A stretch of 64,000 nt of DNA from the NCBI GenBank assembly GCA_039707465.1, contig CM077644.1, positions 79,789,375 to 79,853,374 of the forward strand, read 5' to 3'. Origin of the DNA: Rhabdophis nuchalis. Its lineage: Eukaryota > Chordata > Lepidosauria > Squamata > Natricidae. Every line of letters starts with the position of its first letter. The first letter of the stretch is position 1. Shown one piece after another: positions 11,999 through 23,520 of the stretch. The notes beneath the pieces were generated by a model. It was not told the origin of the DNA. It made no database searches and was given only the letters and a program-made list of their open reading frames with translations. The position numbers were made by a program, and so were the translations under genes.

Positions 11999-12417
11999 CA
12001 GTGTTGGCGAACCATTTTTGCCTCGGGTGCCAAAAACACACACTTGCGCAATATTGCACGCACTCAGGTGCTCACCCCCCCATAATTTAATCCCCCCATA
12101 CCATGCCCCCTGTGCATGCGTGTGTGACATCCCACCCTGCTGCCCGTGCATACACACACAATTTTTTTGGAGCCTGGGGAGGGTGAAAACTCCCCCTTCC
12201 CAGAGGCCCTCCGGAGGCCAGAAACAGCCCATTTTCCAACTTCCGGTAGGCCCAGTAAGTCCATTTTTCGCTCAAAAAACTGCTGAAAATCAAGGTCAAA
12301 AATCAGCTGGCCAGGGTGTGCATGCATGCTGGAGCTGACAGGGCAACATCTTGTGTGCCCTCAGAAATGGCTCCGCGTGCCATCTGTGGTACACATGCCA
12401 TAGGTTCGTCATCACGG
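11999..12417. mobile_element. hAT-type MITE (GATGGCGAACC family), complete
   Basis: The ends CAGTGTTGGCGAACC and GGTTCGTCATCACGG are inverted repeats. The flanks AACTATGC (11991-11998) and ATCTATGC (12418-12425) match at 7 of 8 positions. The interior is GC-richer than its surroundings, and the open frames at 11913-12338 on either strand are repeat sequence, not genes. Confidence 0.85.
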
Positions 12418-12425
12418 ATCTATGC

Positions 12426-13460
12426 CATCCTGTGTCTTGGAATTGGGCATCTTTCTGAATTTACCTACCAATCAACCAAAAAAAATATATTCTAAGTTCA
12501 CACATTCTGGACCACCTAATTGCTTCACTTAGATTTATTTGTTAAATTAAGGTTATTTCAAGCTATACAGATTTTTATATATCTTCCATATTATTTTGTG
12601 TTAAGAATTTTGATTATGTGAAAATTAGCAAAGCTTTTAGTTTTATCACTGACACTTAACCAGATGTACCATATATTAAAGTTTTGTGTAATTTTAATTT
12701 GAATATTAACTGATTTAAACGTTGGCAGTTTCTATTTTGTGGTAGAATTGTTTTATAAAATATAAAATGGATCAATAATAATTTGCAATAAATCTATGAT
12801 AGAAGGCAGAGAGAAAAAAATCCTTTGGAAATTCTTAAGAGAATAGTGTAGCCAAAATCCAGAAATATTTAAGTAATAAAAGATATTGAAATTATATACT
12901 TTAATTTGAAACGTAAGTGTCTTGTGACATAACTGTTTATTAAAGTGAATTGTAATTGATGATATAATGGAAATTTATTTATTTATTTAATTTTCCACTC
13001 ATCTCACTGCAAGATGACTCTGGGCATCTTACAACATTTAAGGAGATAAAACCACCAAAAGAAGAATACAAAATTATGATGGGAGGATGCAAGTGGGCAA
13101 AAGGGAAGGCGGGATCTATTATTAGTCCATTTGGGTGAACAGGTAGTGGCAACGGCGCAAGGCTCTGCCCACTCACTCTAATGTCATTACGGACCATCTG
13201 TGCATGCGCTCCCGCTACAAACCAGTAGTGAAGAGAATAGAATACCATTACTGGTACATACTTGTGCATAGAGCATGGTACTTTACATATTTGTAAACAG
13301 CTAAGAATCTGGCTTGATTGCAGTGAACATGGCATTATGTGCCATGTTGGAAAATCTGAAAGACCAGGTTAGGAACTGATGGTCATGGAGAAAATCTATG
13401 TAGTCACTAGGAATTAAAAACAACTTGATGGCCAATAATCAATTGTGTGTTGGTTAGAGA
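12426..13460. other. non-coding stretch with one LINE 3' relic
   Basis: 12968-13035 reads on the minus strand as GATGCCCAGAGTCATCTTGC followed by a TAAA tail, like the 3' end of an L2/CR1-type LINE. Nothing else recognised. Confidence 0.4.
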
Positions 13461-13501
13461 TGATAGTGTGTGTGTGTGTGCGTGCTAGCTATGTATGTAT
13501 A

Positions 13502-13532
<31 letters not shown>

Positions 13533-13560
13533 TTCTACCCACACAAACACCCACACACAC
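13461..13560. repeat. compound microsatellite (TG)n, (TGTC)n, (CA)n
   Basis: Alternating GT tract, about seven TCTG units, then ACAC units, all within 100 bp. Confidence 0.9.
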
Positions 13561-15124
13561 ATTAATATGTAGATAATACTTTTGAATTACATTACAAGAT
13601 TCTGAAGAATGTGCCTTATAGAACACATATAAGTTCTAGGCGCAGAAATTCTGAAAGAATGGTGTTAATCTAAAAATCAAGTAAATTGGATTTATCAACA
13701 ATCCATTGTGTAGAAAAACGTATCTATGCAGTTAATGTAAAATTTCAGGAAGTTAACAAAATATTAAGGCAAAAGGAAAAGAAAGCACGATCAATTTAAA
13801 ACACATCTTTCCATCTCTACGATGCTCCTGACTATTAATTCCAAGAAGACAAATTAGACTAACTTTTCCTTCGGTAACTATATAAAGGACAAAGCCAATA
13901 AATTACAAATGATTCTTAAATGAATAAGTTAATGAATGTGGTATGTGAAGTGAAATGTAATTAAAAATTAAAAATTATAAGTCTGAAAAGGATAAAGTGA
14001 ATTAACTGCCCAAGCTTCATAAATGAATTAATGAACACAATGCATGAACTGAAATTGAATTGTACTTTGGAAGTATTCTAGATTTTTTTTTTTTCATCAC
14101 TACAAAAAGTATAAAACATGCGATTGTAACTTTTAATTGGTTTTGCTGGGTATAAAAAAAAGTTGTAAATTCACACCCTAAATATGGCATTTGGAATGCT
14201 TCTTTAATTATTCATGCTTGAACATGTTCTGTTTCCCATCATTTTGCTTTTGTCTTGTGCTCATTTCCAAACCAAAATGCACAGGACTCACTGTACCCTC
14301 TTTTCATGATTTCACGCTTTAGGAAAATAACTTCTCTGGTACGTCTGCGCTCTTCTCTTTTGTACCAACACATGTATTTCTATTTTTAACAGATTTTACA
14401 TATTTAATGTGCTCTTAATATCTTCCACTTTATTTCCTTCTGCCCTACATATTTATAAATTTGTAACTTATTTCCCATCTGAAACTGAGAAGTTTCATTT
14501 GGCTGTGGGCCACATGACCTTAAATTAGTCTGTGGAGTTCTTCATGATGTGTCCAAGGCCAATAGTAGTTGTGATCGAAGCCCAAAATTGGCAGAGATAC
14601 CTTTTCTTTATTTATCTTTTCCACCTTCTCCTACCTTTTTCAACTTTGCAATCAGATTGCCATTAATTGGTTTCATGGGGCTACTTGCTAAGGCCCATAA
14701 GTGCTCACTTCTGGGGTAAGTAATTTTTCATTTCAATACGTTCAATATTTTGGGGGGTCTGATATAAAGCCATTCTTCAACTTTCAAAGAGAATTGTATT
14801 CCGCCCCCCCTCTGGTATTAACAGTAGCTCTTCAGCAACTCCAATCTGCCTTAATACTTTTCATGAATAAAGAATGTCTTATTTGCTTCTTACTAAATAG
14901 TCAATGTTAATGACTGAGCATATGCTTTCCTTTGCTACTCTGGCACAATATGTGTGAAACTGGTAGCAGTTGTAGTAGTAGTAATAATAGTTTAATTTTT
15001 CATGGGCCTATAGGATATAAAATAGTACAATCCAACATCCAACATTTGATACTGTTCCTTGCTGTAGTCCAGTGTAACATCACAAATAAAATATAGAACC
15101 TTAGCAACCTAAATGGTCCATAGC
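13561..15124. other. AT-rich stretch, nothing identified
   Basis: No gene or transposon end recognised. Confidence 0.4.
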
Positions 15125-15132
15125 AGGTAAAA

Positions 15133-15308
15133 CAGTGGTGGGTTTCAATTTTTTTAGAACCTACTCTGTAGGTGTGGCCTATTTTGTGGGTGTGGCTTGG
15201 CAGTCATGTGACAGGGTGGGAGTGGCCACCTTTTAAAATGTGGTGAAACTCATTTAACAATGCTCTTGCTTAGCAACCAAAATTTTGGACTCAATTGTGA
15301 TGATAAAT

Positions 15309-15376
<68 letters not shown>

Positions 15377-15537
15377 TCCTTCCTTCCTTCCTTCCTTCTT
15401 TCCTTCCCGTTGGGTCACTGGCAGTGGCGGGCCAGATTTACTTCCAGGTACGCCGGTGGAACCCCCTCTCACCGGTTCTCTAAATTTCACCAACCGGCTC
15501 TCACGAGTAGGTGCGAACCTGCAGAAACCCGCCACTG
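15133..15537 (+). mobile_element. hAT-type MITE with internal TTCT repeat, copy 1
   Basis: The ends CAGTGGTGGGTTTCAA and GAAACCCGCCACTG are inverted repeats, flanked by an exact 8-bp duplication AGGTAAAA at 15125-15132 and 15538-15545. The interior carries a (TTCT)n/(TTCC)n run at 15308-15408. It is collinear with the copy at 46207-46616, in the same orientation. No transposase; a non-autonomous passenger. Confidence 0.92.
15308..15408 (+). repeat. (TTCT)n / (TTCC)n microsatellite
   Basis: About 100 bp of TTCT units grading into TTCC. It occupies the same site as the repeat in copy 2 of the MITE, so it predates their separation. Confidence 0.95.
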
Positions 15538-15545
15538 AGGTAAAA

Positions 15546-16879
15546 CAATAATTAAAATCTATATTTGTACCATTCTGAATAATTGATTAAAATTTACACC
15601 AGCTTCCAAAAGGACTATAAAGCTGAAATAGTTTTACCACCTTTCAAAAATTTAATTAATCGGATTTCAGGAGTAATCCTGTTGGAAACTGTTTCCACAG
15701 AATGGAAAAAAACACTCTCAAATGATATTGGCATTTTAGTACAAGAAGATATCAGTTGGCCGTGACCAACAATTGGGTTAATCACACAAGCACATGAGAA
15801 AAATTTAAATAATTGTGTGCGCAGCTGTATAAGACGGAATGAGTTAACCTCAACAAATTTAAATTGTTCCTTTTTGTAAATACCATCACAGTGTAAAGAA
15901 GAGATAAAGGGAGGTAGGGTTAGTTCAGGTCACAAAACTAATTGCTCATCATGCTTCCTTCCTCTGCACTTTTGCAATACAGTGTTAGAAAGAGATGAGG
16001 AATTTTCTAAAACCATTGTGCAAGCCTACTATGCCACATTCATATACACCAGTCGCTTTAGTGATCAACGTCAGGATTGCAGAGAAACCAGTCATTTGTT
16101 TATGAAAACCAGCCTAATTATGTTATAAGAGAAGTGATTCATGAGCATTCAGAAATGTATTTCCATGAAAGGCATTAAAAAAAGTAATTGTACAATTACT
16201 AATACTAGGATTGATGCTCAGAATACTAGATTAAGTTACTTACAAAAGGAGACTAGATTCCTCAATGTGATTTTAAAGAAATGGGCTTATGAGAAGGTAG
16301 AGATATTTACATAATTCATGAAAAAAGTGCATTTTCTTCAAAAGATTTGTGCATAAATAAAATAACTTCATTTTGGATTAATTGTCATACAACATAGTGC
16401 CGTTATTCATCCTGAACAGGCTATGGAAGTATTGTGAATAATTGCAGAAGATTTTTCGCAGGTAAACCTACAGTTAAGTACATAAACAATTATGTCATCT
16501 TAGCTCAAATTGCTTCTTAAGAATGAAAAACATGTTGCCTGTAATTTAAGCAAAAATGTGGCACGTAAACTGACCAAAAAAATAAAGAAGGAAGATAAAC
16601 TGCTAAAAAATATTTTCCAAATATACCAGAAAATGTTTTTTTAAAGAAGAATAATTAAAGAAGCATTACACAATAAGGTCAAAAGTATGAAGCAAATAAC
16701 ATCTTATTATTCAAGGGAACACTCTTTTTTAAAGGACTAGTATCTTCTATATTTGTTTTATATTTCATAAATAGATCTACCTGCTTGGTTAGCAGGTAAA
16801 TAGTTAGAATTCACTAATGCATTACCATATTAGTCCACAAGGAATTCAATTGTTTCCTTCTAACTTCCTTGATATTGTG
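15546..16879. other. AT-rich stretch, nothing identified
   Basis: No gene or repeat recognised. The open frame at 15583-15765 has no domain. Confidence 0.4.
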
Positions 16880-17440
16880 CTTTTCTGTACCTGCCCTGCA
16901 TCATTGGCATCTGGTTGGTCATCTCCCATGACCCATTGCATCTCTGATAGGTCTCAATTAGGAATGTACTTTCCTGAATTTCAGTGTGGCACTAGACATT
17001 ATTTCGGGAGCAAGGGTGAAGGAGTGACTGTTGTCATTCGGGAATCTCTGAGGGCTTTTGGGAGCACTGCCTCAGACTCAGTCGAATGTGAGAATAGCTT
17101 ATTTAATTGAAACAGAATTGAGTTTAATAGTTGCATGGTTACTTTGCTCATACTCCTTCACTCTATGACCAAAATGGTGGTGGAGTTCTCCAGGCCTATG
17201 GTTCTGGGAGGTTTCAGCCAACCTTCTTTGGCCCCAGAGATGGCTCAGGATTTCATGGACACTGGTCCATGGACCTGGTCCAATTTAATAATAGCTCAAC
17301 TCATAGAGGGCATCACACATTAAATTTGTTTTTTGTCTTGGGCAGTAGCAGGATAACCTGGAATTGGAAGATGTTAATATTAGCCCTTTGACTTGGACAG
17401 GTCATGTCCTTTTGACCTTGAGGTTGTCTGCAGGAAGTTG
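16880..17440 (+). mobile_element. relic of L2-clade LINE endonuclease region
   Basis: Broken frames give FGSKGEGVTVVIRESLRAF near 17000-17065, like the endonuclease stretch RGGGVAVIxRES of L2-type LINEs. Further on, LAPEMAQDFMDT and an HT..(L)NLFFVLGSSRIT-like block follow, like the HTxxHTLDLxF part of the same domain. Several stops and shifts show it is inactive. The intact domain would nick target DNA to prime reverse transcription. Confidence 0.5.
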
Positions 17441-18322
17441 AGACATTTTAGTTAGAATAGAATGTTTTTTCCTTTATCTTTGTTTCCTTAAATTGTCATG
17501 AAAATATACCAAACTTTTTCCCAGCAGGAGAAATATTATTTTTTTAAAAATATATTTTGGAAAGTTGGATAAATACATTATCTCTTGAAGTTCTCATCTA
17601 TTTTGTTTGAATCTACCAACTGTATCCTTCCCAGTGGCAGGTCGCTAAGAGGATCAGTGTGAAGTATAGCTTGCCAACTTTTTTGTTGTTATTGAGGCTC
17701 ACTAGATTTCTATAAGAGCATAAAAGCACAACTGAAATGCATTTGTCACCGATGAAGCAATCTCTAAATCCATTAGAAATCACTTTTTAAAGCAGTCTTC
17801 TGGAACCCAATGCCCTTTAAATGCATTGGATCAACTTTGTCATTCTTATTCAGCACAGCAAAAAGTTACAGGAATTGAAATTCAAACCTTAGGAAGGATT
17901 AAGTCGGAAAGACTGGCTTAAAGCAATGTTTTGTGTTTTATCTTTTGTAACACAGTGATGCCAAAAGGTGCATTCTGCTATCGTGATGTAAGCTCTGCCC
18001 TTTTATAGTCATGTTGAAATATCACACATAAAAATGTTACAACATCTTGAGGTATGTTTTATCACTTTTCCCTCCTCCCATCCTTGTTCTTCCCTGGGGA
18101 TGTCTATGGCTATGCTCAATGTGTCCACAGGGCAGAGCAAGGGAAGGCAAATAATGAAACATGCAAAGTACTATCACAACAGGAACTCCATTTGCCCTGA
18201 ATTTACAGTGCAACACAGCATTTGAATATGTGAAGAGCAGAGCTTGCATTACATCACGATATTGTATATATTTCTATAATGTATGTATGTGTACTTATGT
18301 CTGGATATGTATATGTACACAC
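17441..18322. other. unannotated stretch
   Basis: No gene or repeat recognised. Confidence 0.4.
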
Positions 18323-18423
<101 letters not shown>

Positions 18424-18424
18424 G

Positions 18425-18542
18425 TTGACTCAGTATTCCATCCTTCCGAGATTGGTAAAATGATTGTTGGGGCAATTCGCTGACTCTGTAAACTACTTAG
18501 AGAAGGCTGTAAAGCACTGTGAAGCAGTATATGTCTAAGTGC
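18425..18542 (+). mobile_element. 3' half of a tRNA-derived squamate SINE
   Basis: TTCCATCCTTCCGAGATTGG, then GGCAATTCGCTGACTCTGTA and AAGCACTGTGAAGCAGTATA, match the 3' part of the full copy at 62845-63090. The tRNA-like head is missing and the sequence begins directly after the ATCT repeat. The usual CTATTG tail is replaced by TGTC units. Confidence 0.8.
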
Positions 18543-18587
<45 letters not shown>

Positions 18588-18661
18588 TGCTGTTTGTTTG
18601 TTTGTTTGTTTGTTTGTTTGTTTGTTTGTTTGTTTATTTATTTATTTATTTATTTATTTAC
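18542..18661. repeat. compound microsatellite (CTGT)n, (TTTG)n, (TTTA)n
   Basis: Three successive tetranucleotide runs, the last being the reversed TAAA tail of the adjoining antisense L2 copy. Confidence 0.95.
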
Positions 18662-19425
18662 ATTTATATACCGCCCTATCTCCCTTGCGGGACTCAGGGC
18701 GGTGAACAGGCAATAATAAAAAACCACAATAAAACATCCAATAATCCAATAAATATGCTAAAAGTTCTAAAACCAAATTAAACAGTGGGCCCGCTCTAAA
18801 ATACCATTATAAAACCCTAATAAAACAAATTAAAACTACGCCAGGCCGGCCGCACGAAATAGATGGGTTTTCAGGGCTCGGCGAAAAAGGCGCAGGTCCG
18901 TGATTGTACATAGGTCAGGGGGTAGGTCATTCCAGAGGGCAGGAGCTGCCACAGAGAAGGCTCTCCCCCAAGGGGTCGCCAGCCGGCATTGATTGGCCGA
19001 CGGCACCCCGAGGAGGCCCTCTCTGTGGGAGCGGACTGGTCGGAGGGAGGTATGTGGTAGGAGACGGCCTTGCAAATACCTAGGTCCCTTGCCATGGAGC
19101 ACTTTAAAGGTTGTTACTAACACCTTGAAGCGCACCCGGAAGGCCACAGGCAGCCAGTGCAGCTCGCGCAGGAGAGGTGTTACATGGGAGCATCTAGAGG
19201 CCGCCAGAATCCCCCGCGCGGCTGCATTCTGAACTAGCTGGAGCCTCCGGGTACACCTCAAGGGGAGCCCCATGTAGAGAGCATTGCAATAGTCCAGGCG
19301 GGAAACAACGAGGGCTTGAGTGACAGTGCGTAGAGCATCACGAACCAGAAAGGGGCGCAACTGGCGTATCAGGCGAACCTGATAAAAAGCCCCCCTGGCC
19401 ACGGCTGTCATATGATCGTCTAAAG
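18656..19425 (-). mobile_element. L2-clade LINE, 5'-truncated, antisense
   Basis: The minus-strand frame at 18836-19411 (191 codons) carries TQALVVSRLDYCNALYMGLP, then LRRL-like and QLVQNAAAR, LLRELHWLPV, RVRFKVLV, RSHREGLLGVP and ALWNDLPPD, in the order of the L2 reverse-transcriptase C-terminus. The 3' end (18656-18830) has the GCCCTGAGTCCC..GGGCGGTATATAAATG signature and a TAAA tail. The catalytic YADD region lies upstream and has been lost. Confidence 0.9.
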
Positions 19426-19896
19426 CTAGCTATGTATCATCAACCAGACAAAGCTTTAGTTTTTGGATGTCTCTGCCTACGTCTCCACTTCTTTCTCAGA
19501 TCGTTGTTAGAACATGAAAACCTGGTTTGGGTGTATGTTTCATGAAGATTTCATGTCTTGCACATTTAATAGGAAACCTGACCAAAATAGCATGGAATTT
19601 AGGTAATAGACTTAATATGCACCATAAATTTATAACAATTTTTTTAAAATCATAGCAAGTGATAGTCTCCAGTGACATCTTTGGAACAAACATGAAAGCT
19701 TCTTCCAGTTATTCCAGAAAGAGCTTAGCCCTTAGCACTGATGCAATAAAGTATTTTAACTCACTTCATAGAATATTTCAATGCGCATATAATGCAAGAA
19801 ATGCAGAGGAAAATCCATAACTCTGCATGTTTTTTCCAATGAAAATATTTGTCACCTTTTATATGTGGATCAATTATTTTGAATCAATTTCTTATC
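19426..19896. other. unannotated stretch
   Basis: No gene recognised. The last 31 bp (19866-19896) belong to the 5' flank that is duplicated together with the following MITE. Confidence 0.4.
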
Positions 19897-20492
19897 ATAT
19901 AGACCCATGATGATGAACCTAAGGCATGCACTCCCAAAGTGGCACACGGAGCCATGCCACCTGGTACGAATGCATCACCTGTTCCTCTTCCGGGTTTCTG
20001 GAGCGCATGCATGCATGACAATCAGCTGGGCTTTGTGCATGCAGCAGTACTGGAAACTTGAAGAACTAGTCTTCCATTTTCCAGTGTGAACATGCATGCC
20101 GGCCAGCTGATTGTCACGCACATGCATGCCAGTACCCAGAAACACTATCTGGTCAGCGCACATGCATGCACTGGAAACCAGAAGTTCATGTGGATCAATT
20201 ATTTTGAATCAATTTCTTATCATATAGACCCATGATGACGAACCTAAGGCACGCACTCCCAAAGTGGCACACGTAGCCATGCCACCTGGTACGAATGCAT
20301 CACCTGTTCCTCTTCCGGGTTTCTGGAGCGCATGCATGCATGACAATCAGGCTGGGCTTTGTGCATGCAGCAGTACTGGAAACTTGAAGAACTAGTCTTC
20401 CATTTTCCAGATGATTGTCACGCACATGCATGCCAGTACCCAGAAACACTATCTGGCCAGCGCACATGCATGCACTGGAAACCAGAAGTTCA
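19866..20492. repeat. 325-bp direct tandem duplication
   Basis: TGGATCAATTATTTTGAATC recurs at an offset of 325 bp, and the copies stay aligned to GAAGTTCAT. The second copy lacks about 23 bp (GTGAACATGC..CAGC, near 20084-20107 of the first copy) and differs at only a few other bases. Confidence 0.95.
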
Positions 20493-20604
20493 TTTTCTGG
20501 TGCGTGGATGCTCCCTGGGCAGCTTCTCTTCCGGGTTGCATCCAAGACAAGCACGTGTGTGCTTCCTTTTCAGCACTCGGTGCCAAAAAGGTTCACCATC
20601 ACTG
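19905..20604. mobile_element. hAT-type MITE (GATGGCGAACC family) with internal tandem duplication
   Basis: The left end CCATGATGATGAACCTAAGG and the right end GGTTCACCATCACTG are inverted repeats. Flanks ATATAGAC (19897-19904) and ATGTAGAC (20605-20612) match at 7 of 8 positions. The first part of the element plus 39 bp of 5' flank is present twice in tandem (19866-20190 and from 20191). Frames at 19907-20645 are repeat sequence. Confidence 0.85.
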
Positions 20605-20612
20605 ATGTAGAC

Positions 20613-21904
20613 ATTTGGTACCCATCTTCCAATGTATGTGCATAAAAATCCATATTACCAGGAGAAAATAAACAGAGAAATGCATACATTAGAGAAAGGC
20701 ATACATAACTTCTACATTGGAAACTATACATTAAAATTGGGAGCAATGGGAGGAATTCATATAAATATCCAGCAACATGTCAAAGCATGAGCATCTTTAA
20801 AAATGTTTGCAAATTATTTTAAATCAATAACGTTATTGATTTCAATAAAATTATTATTATTTTAAATTAATAAAACAGGCAGTTTGATTCTTCTTTGGAT
20901 TTAAAAGAAGAATTTAGAATTATTTAAATTAGTATCTTTTTGAAATTTAAATTTTGATCCTTATAAACATGTTTATTTACATATAAATCAGCACATGCAA
21001 AAGTGTTGAGCTTTGTAGTAATCTGATTCAATAGTACTTTTTTCATGTTTTCCTCCTCTATTCTTACTTTAAGACTCAGTAAATCTATTAGAGATTATCA
21101 TGACAGTTATTCACTGTAGCTCCCCTGACTAGCTCAGTTTGGGTTACAGATAAACTCACATACATACTGATTCCCTCTCTCCCCTCTTTAATTGCAGCAC
21201 TAGATTGTTAGTTCTTTATTTCACTTCATGAAAACAAATTGGTTCTTATATATGAAGAGGAAAATAGTTAACATTCAGAGCCATTTCCTAATTGGTTTCA
21301 AACCCAGTTACTCACAAAAGGATGGCTTTGTTTTGATGCTAAGTAGGGCAGACAACATGACTAAGGTTTACTAAATGAAATTTACAGGCTGTTCACTTTG
21401 GAGTGAATGGTTGCAATGCAGCTCTTTTTAAAAATCAATGTCAGCTTTATCATAGACTTCAATAGGAGATAGATTACATTCTGGATTTCCTGCCAAAATC
21501 TACTCTTCAAGTAAATCGAAATCAGGCAAACGAAGTATTGTACATTTGTTTCTTCGAGAAAATAAAATTTAAGAAATAAGAAAGACGCCATCTGCTAAAA
21601 TTATTTGTAATCTTTAATACTGACAATAATATCCTCTAAAATTCAACAAAAAAGTCTCTATATTTGGTTAGTGCATTCTTCCCAATATTAAGAAATCAAG
21701 TCATGTAGACAATCAATTTTGCTACTTTGCCATCTCAGTTCTTTCTGTTTATTAATGGGATTCATAAGTAGTTGAAATATGAAATTCAATTCCAAAGCAA
21801 AATGCGTGGTCCCAAGTACTTGTGTGCTCAAGCATGATTATCAAAGTACTTGAGGACACAAATAATATTAGGTCTACATATTTTGTTCTTTTGTTCAATC
21901 CTGT
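20613..21904. other. AT-rich stretch, nothing identified
   Basis: No gene or repeat recognised. Confidence 0.4.
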
Positions 21905-22025
21905 CTGATTCTCGGGGACTGCTTGGGCATGTCCCTGCTATTTTCTTGGCATTTATTTTTCAGAAGTGGTTTGCCAGTGCCTCTCCCTAGGGTTGAGAGA
22001 AAGTGGTTTTCTCTGGTTTACATAC
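21905..22025 (-). mobile_element. 3' part of a tRNA-derived SINE, antisense
   Basis: The stretch with GACTGCTTGGGCATGTCC, CAGAAGTGGTTTGCCAGTGC and GGGTTGAGAGAAAGTG matches the same blocks in the fuller antisense copy at 48908-49108. Confidence 0.6.
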
Positions 22026-22092
22026 AGAACACAAAACAACAAACATGTGGACATGAGCAATCAGACTCTTGAGTAAAAGAAACAAAACCATT

Positions 22093-22740
22093 TGAAATTA
22101 GAGAACAAGAGGATGAACAATTTTATAAAGTATGAAATCTGTTTTATCAATGGTTAGATAAAAGAAATCAGGAGACATAATATTCCAAAGAATTTCTAGA
22201 AATAAAAGTCAACTGTTATGAATGATAGATATTGTAATAAACTGAGATTATGTTATTCTAGAAAGTTATTTTGTATATTAATTAGATCATTAATGAGATA
22301 CATCTATAATGGAAAATTTGGATAAACTCTTGGTCTTATATAGAGAAAATATTATGAGTGTTTATATACCTTATAGTAGTAATGTATTTGCTAATAGACA
22401 ATTGAGAACAATGTTATAAAACAGGAACTTGTTGAATAATAATAGAAAATGATTGATCTCCGATAAATACTAGTTGTTATTAAGCAGAGGATAAGATGAT
22501 GTGAAATGAAGGGGGGGGGGGAAACAGTCGTAATTTTATACACATATATTTATATATTTAAACTTAATTATGATGATATATTGTGTTACACTGGATGGAA
22601 AACTAATAATTACGTTTGTAAATGTAAAGACCGATGCACAAAAACCTATGACCGAACGACATGTACAAAGCTGAAAATGATTGAATATTTTTACTTGTTT
22701 TCTCTATGTTGAAAATAAAAATTTATACAAAAAAAAAAAA
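22093..22740 (+). mobile_element. L1 LINE, 5'-truncated, with poly(A) tail and target duplication
   Basis: The 5' end enters the last part of ORF2: read in frame it gives IREQEDEQFYKV, a stop, then NLFYQWLDKRNQ, which resembles the C-terminus of squamate L1 ORF2. A 3' untranslated region of about 500 bp follows, ending AATAAAAATTTATACAA and a 12-A tail. A 12-bp direct repeat AACAAAACCATT lies at 22081-22092 and 22743-22754. The clear duplication and tail indicate a fairly recent insertion. Confidence 0.85.
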
Positions 22741-22754
22741 GGAACAAAACCATT

Positions 22755-23288
22755 GGTAGTTTTGCACTTCATTAGGTTTGGTAGTTGGTAAAAATGATTA
22801 AAATAAGAACATGGGAGCTTTGTCTAATTACAGATTAATTTTTTTGTATCTTTATGAGTGGCATAGTATTAATTTCAGTTCATTTCATTGGATACTGTGT
22901 AATGAATAGCCCTGAACTATATTCTCATCACTGTTATTCATTAATGTTTTTACCTTCAAGTTTTATTTCCATTGATTTAATAGCTTAGAATTTTTCCTGG
23001 GCAGCTCAAGGTCTCAAATATCCTGACCCAGAAGTCCTCTGGCTCTTCCAAGCCTAGCATATCCTCCTGATTTGGACTAACGGTATGACAGTTCTTGTTG
23101 CCATCAGTTATCTTTCAGAGGATGCCTCCACCCTGTAATATAGTAGCTGTCCCAACTTTTATTGCCCTTCTGGAAAATTAAAAGTATACACAAAGCAAAA
23201 TAATTTCAATAATGGCATCTTGTGGCCAAGTAGATAAAGACATATATGATTTAGTTCTTCCTCTCTTCATTGAGACAATGAAAACCAT
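22755..23288. other. unannotated stretch
   Basis: No gene or repeat recognised. Confidence 0.4.
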
Positions 23289-23298
23289 CTCATTAGAG

Positions 23299-23510
23299 TG
23301 TCTATGGAGATTCTCAGTCATCCAGGTCATAATTGTCCCAAAGGTACTTTTTCAAGAGGCAACTGGACTTTCTGGTTTTTCTCCTCAAGAAGCTTCTTCA
23401 GCTTTGTTTGGTTCCTCAGAGCTGAATAAACTTCTTGGATGAGAAGTGAAATGTCTTCAAAGAAAAACCAGAAACTGCAGTTGCCTCTTGAAAAAGCACC
23501 TTTGGGACAC
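23299..23510. mobile_element. 212-bp hairpin-forming element with 10-bp direct flanks
   Basis: Arms of about 48 bp (GTCCCAAAGGTACTTTTTCA at 23336 onward and TGAAAAAGCACCTTTGGGAC ending 23508) face each other around a loop. The element lies between exact copies of CTCATTAGAG at 23289-23298 and 23511-23520. No coding frame. The 10-bp duplication is longer than the hAT-type 8 bp, so the class is unclear. Confidence 0.7.
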
Positions 23511-23520
23511 CTCATTAGAG

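Noticed and set aside
11913..12338. Open frames of 60-141 codons on both strands
   Set aside because: They lie in and beside a MITE with 8-bp duplications and match other copies of it.
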